Position numbers and translations under genes: made by a program. The notes under the pieces are model-generated. The model saw only the letters and a program-made list of their open reading frames with translations, had not been told where the DNA came from and did no database searches. A stretch of 22,720 nucleotides of DNA, taken from assembly GCA_027596075.1 (NCBI GenBank), contig JADGJC010000485.1, forward strand, positions 410-23,129, given 5' to 3'. Positions 19,083 through 22,720 of the stretch are shown piece after piece (position 1 is the stretch's first letter; each line of letters begins with the position of its first letter). This stretch comes from Rhizophlyctis rosea. Taxonomy: Eukaryota > Chytridiomycota > Chytridiomycetes > Rhizophlyctidales > Rhizophlyctidaceae.

Positions 19083-20963
19083 TTGTTGTCGTGAGTGTAC
19101 GAAAGTTTCTCGCTGGCAAAGACAAACTTGCGAGTGGACGACCGGAGGGCACAGGAGGGGCAGGCCAGGCTGGATGCTCACAGATGGGCTCCGAGCACAA
19201 ATGGATTGAGTGGCTCAGGCGCAACCCAAATGAACGCGTCACGGCGAGCAGCAGGGCTCCGTGCTTGTTGCAAATGAATTGGTGGCCTACTGGGTGCGCC
19301 AATGATGGGTGGTTGGCGGTGGAATGGAGGGAAATTGCACCGGGAACGCTCCCTTCCTTCATAAATGGGACGTCCGTGTCCCTCGGGCGCCTGTGAACGA
19401 TGATGGGTCAGATTTGAGAGGCTCTCTGTGACGTGGCCGACGATGGTGATGCAGCGAGCTTTGATCCAATTTTTTGTGTGTGGACTGTCCTTTTCCCTGC
19501 CACTTGCAAACGTATTGCACGATTCAAAGGCAGCATCAACATATGCTGTCATGACACACCGATCAATGAAGTCACCGCTGTCGCCTCGGCACCTATAATG
19601 GCTCTTGGGGTCCATGGGTTTCCGCCTCCATTATGCAGTAACAGGTGATCAGCGTCTAGTTGGCACACGACAGCCCTTTTTGCGCATGGCAAAAGATCAT
19701 AGAGACGCTATCCAGACCCTGATTTGCAGTGCAACCACCATTGGTTGCTTGTTCAAAATTCACTGACTTCCATTTCATTTTGGATTCCATGTTGTGGACC
19801 GGGAAGACGTCTAGCCTACTTAGCCTGGTCTATGATACGCTGCGTACCGTCCACCATCCCACGAGCAGGAAAAGGAACCATCAATGGCAGCACGAAGCCT
19901 ACACCGGAAGGACCACCCATAAGTAGTCACAGTGGCAGGCGTATGCCAATTCGCCCCTGTGAACCTGCTAAATGAAATCAAATGACCCACCAAACAAGCC
20001 GTGCAGGAACTCGCGGTTCTGAACACCCATCCTCCAAAAAACGAATGTCGACCGTTCTGAAGGGGCGAGATGATGATCCATCATGTCCTACCGCTCAGTG
20101 ATCGTCCTGCATCCAACACATGTCCACCTTCGACGGTCAACATACCATCATGACGTCGCCAGTCAACATTTCCATACATCAGCTAGAAATACTATTATCA
20201 GTAGCGAGTTATGGAAATCCACCAAAATAAAGCCATCGACTTGGGACATCTCATCCAGGCCCAAGTCAATGCTACAAACACCCGGTCCACCACCTTTTTG
20301 TTTTCCCAAGCGCGGGCAACACCCCGCAAGTCCTCATCAGATTCACAAAAAGGAAAACGACACTATTTCGCAGTCTGATTCTGTCCACCGCGTAGGTGTA
20401 AGCGGCCGTGACAGGCGGCAAAGATTCTTCTAGTTCTCAATGAGATGGGAGTGCCGGAAAGCTATCCTGTACCTTTTTTCGAACCAATTCCGCGCCCGGA
20501 CTATTACGAAATGGGGAACGCCATTATATGCAAAAAAGCGGCACCCCTCACAGGTACTGTTGGGTTTAGTTGCAAAGAGAACTGCTTAGACCTAGCCACT
20601 CTGATTCCATCTGACTTGGTGAGATTCGTCACATGCTTCACGGGCGTTCGAAACGGAGACCGTGAAAAACATACGTCGATGAATGGAGCGAAAAATAAAA
20701 AAAGGGTTGCCCGCGACGTGTATTTGGATGGGTCACGCCTCACTTCCAAACCGAAAGCGTGCCCCGGCCAAGATGTCTCCTCCACCACAAAATCACTCTG
20801 CTCGCACTTCCTGAACAGCACAAAATCATATTGACGCTAAATCTCACACAATCAAACCCCTCCAAACTAGATATTTACAAACACCTAAATTGCCTCACCC
20901 AAAACCGACACCCCTCATCCCGCTCCCATTGAAACTGTCACAACTCACCCCACCCCACCCACA

Positions 20964-22706
20964 TCAACACCCCCCCCCCCCCGCCCCACGGAACCCCCCA
21001 CCACCCTGCCTCTGCATCTCCCCACTAACTCCCCCCCTCCCCCGACTCCAAACAACATTCGGCACCGGCGTCCCATCACTCGCAATCTCTGCCACAAGCC
21101 GACTCTTGTTGAACCCTCCCCTTGGTCGTCCGCGCCCGCGTTTATGGTGAGAGCCGGTGCCGGGGTAGGAGGGTGCTGAGTCATTTGTTGGGGTGGGGGG
21201 GATAGGGGCGGTGGGGTTAGGGGCGGGTGTGGAGGGTGTTGAAGGGATCCGGTTTTCAATTATGCCGGCGTGGTGCCGGAGTTCTTGGGAGGTCTTGCGG
21301 GAGACCATGTCTGTAAGTTTAGTAGAAGGTGAAAAGAAAGGTAAGTACATGTTCATTGATTGGCATCATTATGAAAACAACGAAACTATCGCCTCACGCC
21401 CGCCACCTCCAACCAAACCCACGAAACCAACTCACCAACCCCATAACCCTACCACGAACCCACTCCCCACAAACCAAAACAAAAGAATTACAAAAACTTA
21501 CCAGGCCTCATCTCCCTCGCAGCCTCCCAAACAGCAACCCGACTCTCCCAAACTTCCGGTCGATCATCATACTTCCACTTCATATTCTCATACATATGCA
21601 CAAAAACTCCATGCTCTTGTTCATTGAACCCGCCCACATCCCCCGCACCCCCTTCCCCTCCCCCTCCCCCACTCCCTCCCGCACCAGCATCAGAGACACT
21701 CTTCCGTGGCTTCCGTCCCCTCCGTTTAGGTGTTGACGGTCCGGCTTCCGGATCGGCTTCTGCACCCTCAGCGTCATCACCGTCGTCGTCCTTCTTGCGT
21801 TTACCCCGCTTCTTAGGACCGGGGGGTATGATCTCCCCATCAGACCCGTACTCCTCCTCCTCCGGCTCAGGCGGGGGAGTTAATCTCGCTCCCGAAACAG
21901 CAGCCTGTAAGAACCGTTCCGCACCGTCCCGTCCGTCCCGCTCGATCTGTGTCTCCTTAGCAAGTTTATCAAGAATCTTCATGACGAGTTTTTCAGACGG
22001 GAAATGTTCGTTGTAGCCTTCTTTGTCGTCGAAGGTCGAGAAGGGTTTCGGGCCGCTGGCGTCCCAGGGGAGGACGGTCGGGTCGTCGGGTGGTGGGGGG
22101 GCGGGTGTTTGGGATTTGGATTTGCCTTTGCCTTTGTCGGGTTGTTGGGGTGCGGTTGGTGTGGTGCTTGGGCCGGCGGTTGGAACTACCGTTGGGAGGG
22201 AACTTGACCCGCCACTTGGTCCTGCGTTACCATTGACTGTTAAACCCGTCCCGCTCGCACTGGCCCCATTGGGTTGGGTCGTGGATCCAGTTGTCGCTGT
22301 GGCGGCATCACCGCCAGTTTCCTGAGCGGCCTTCGCAGCTTTGGCGGCATCGACACTCTTCCGCTTCTCATAACAAGCCGCCGCATACCGCAACCGGAGA
22401 CGCTCGTACCGTTGTTTGTACAGTCCTGCATGATTGAATGCCATCAACAACACATCCACCAAACCCAATCACCAAGCACGAAAGGAAAAACAACAACAAT
22501 AAAAACCTACCCATCAAAACCCTAACCCCCTCCCTGATAAAACTCTCCCTAGTCCCCCCACTCCCACCCCCCTCCCCACCAACCAACCCCCCAAGCCCCG
22601 CCAACCCAACCCCAAGCCCCAAGCCCCCCCCCCAAAACCCCCCCCCCCCCCCACCCCCCCCCAAAAAAACCCCCCCCCCCCAGGGCAACCCCCCCCCCCA
22701 AACCAC
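20964..22706 (-). CDS. AT-hook protein with SANT-like segment, 5' partial
   Basis: The name rests on two AT-hooks, which bind the minor groove of AT-rich DNA: KRRGRKPRKS (21698-21727) and KRGRGRPRGG (about 21114-21143). Minus-strand exons are the right edge to 22511 (incomplete), 22425-21502 and 21310-20964. Intron 22426-22510 has donor GTAGGT and acceptor TGCAG, and joins RESFIREGVRVLMG to LYKQRYERLRLRYA. Intron 21311-21501 has donor GTAAGT, a TACTAAAC branch site and acceptor TTACAG. The middle exon encodes a Lys/Ala-rich helix, a Gly/Pro/Ser-rich linker, a conserved-looking block (FDDKEGYNEHFPSEKLVMKI), an acidic stretch and a nuclear-localisation-like KKRGKRKK. Across the last splice, FNEQEHGVFVHMYENM ... 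RKTSQELRHHAGIIENR resembles helices 1 and 3 of a SANT/Myb fold with a long insertion. A chromatin or transcription role is inferred. The start lies outside or within the poor-quality edge, and the C-terminus runs into a 13-C homopolymer, so both ends are uncertain. Confidence 0.7.
20970..20982. repeat. 13-base C homopolymer
   Basis: Thirteen consecutive C on the plus strand (G on the coding strand) lie next to further C-rich sequence at the 3' end of the AT-hook gene. Homopolymers of this length are often miscounted in assemblies. The run sits just before the predicted stop, so the true end of the protein depends on its length. Confidence 0.85.
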
Positions 22707-22720
22707 AAAAAGCCCAACCC
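22540..22720. repeat. C-rich low-complexity end of the window
   Basis: The last ~180 bases consist almost wholly of C and A on the plus strand, with several C runs of ten or more near 22625-22700. This is neither a known fungal telomere repeat (no CCCTAA units) nor normal coding sequence, although translation of the minus strand gives a poly-Gly run in frame with the AT-hook gene. It most likely marks a poorly resolved contig end. G-quadruplex-forming DNA on the minus strand is the biological alternative. Confidence 0.6.

Larger units (their letters stand above)
16785..20963. other. 4.2-kb gene-poor interval
   Basis: No gene is convincing here. The longest frames (18328-18918 minus, 196 codons with many Cys and His; 19178-19615 minus, 145 codons; 20445-20834 plus, 129 codons) overlap other frames of similar length on the opposite strand and show no domain. 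A GTGAGT donor-like site at 17941 follows a pyrimidine-rich stretch with a TATATT motif about 200 bases upstream, which could be a non-coding leader exon. A tRNA-like element with a palindrome lies at about 18998-19082. The stretch could be decayed mobile DNA, regulatory DNA or non-coding transcripts. Confidence 0.45.

Noticed and set aside
19178..19615. 145-codon minus-strand frame overlapping frames of 101 codons (plus) and 138 codons (minus)
   Set aside because: Several long frames in the same GC-rich DNA on both strands suggest chance openness, not coding.
1..22720. Search for a CRISPR array, transposase, reverse transcriptase, viral genes or a clustered pathway
   Set aside because: No regularly spaced repeats, no DDE or RT motifs in any frame I read, and the recognised genes are functionally unrelated.

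Overview
The window looks like nuclear DNA of a fungus. The protein-coding genes are interrupted by short GT-AG introns (about 60-190 bases, with donors such as GTGAGT, GTACGT, GTATGT, GTAAGT, GTGCGT and one TACTAAAC-like branch site). Two genes encode secretory-signal, Ser/Thr-rich proteins, one of them with a GPI-anchor signal. There is also a cytosolic-type family GH2 beta-mannosidase. The phylum cannot be fixed from sequence alone. The long intergenic stretches and an F-box/leucine-rich relic would suit an early-diverging fungus such as a chytrid, but that is a weak inference.

Layout from left to right. 1-2813: no gene I can support. 2814-4363 (-): three-exon gene for a secreted, repeat-containing Thr/Ser-rich and Tyr/Asp-rich protein. 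5279-6652 (-): an F-box plus leucine-rich-repeat-like gene that appears broken in three places. 7596-7769 (-): a 57-residue protein with one membrane segment. 8438-11265 (-): a complete four-exon beta-mannosidase, the best identified gene here. 11266-14025: gene-poor. 14026-15309 (+): a two-exon GPI-anchored cell-surface protein. 15742-16784 (+): a three-exon, 298-residue protein of unknown family with an acidic LIR-like motif and a C-terminal coiled coil. 16785-20963: more than 4 kb without a convincing gene, holding a tRNA-like/palindromic element near 19.0 kb. 20964 to the right edge (-): a gene, cut off at its 5' end, for a nuclear protein with two AT-hooks and a SANT-like segment. The last ~150 bases are C-homopolymer-rich and look like a contig end.

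The genes do not form a pathway or cluster. They are an ordinary fungal mix: sugar hydrolysis (mannosidase, acting on beta-mannosides taken up or released inside the cell), cell-surface decoration (two secreted proteins), chromatin (AT-hook protein) and two unknowns. I did not find a CRISPR array, transposase, reverse transcriptase, viral gene or toxin system. The items most worth a second look are the possible retained intron that would switch the C-terminus of the secreted repeat protein, the multiply broken F-box gene, the LIR-bearing orphan and the tRNA-like element.
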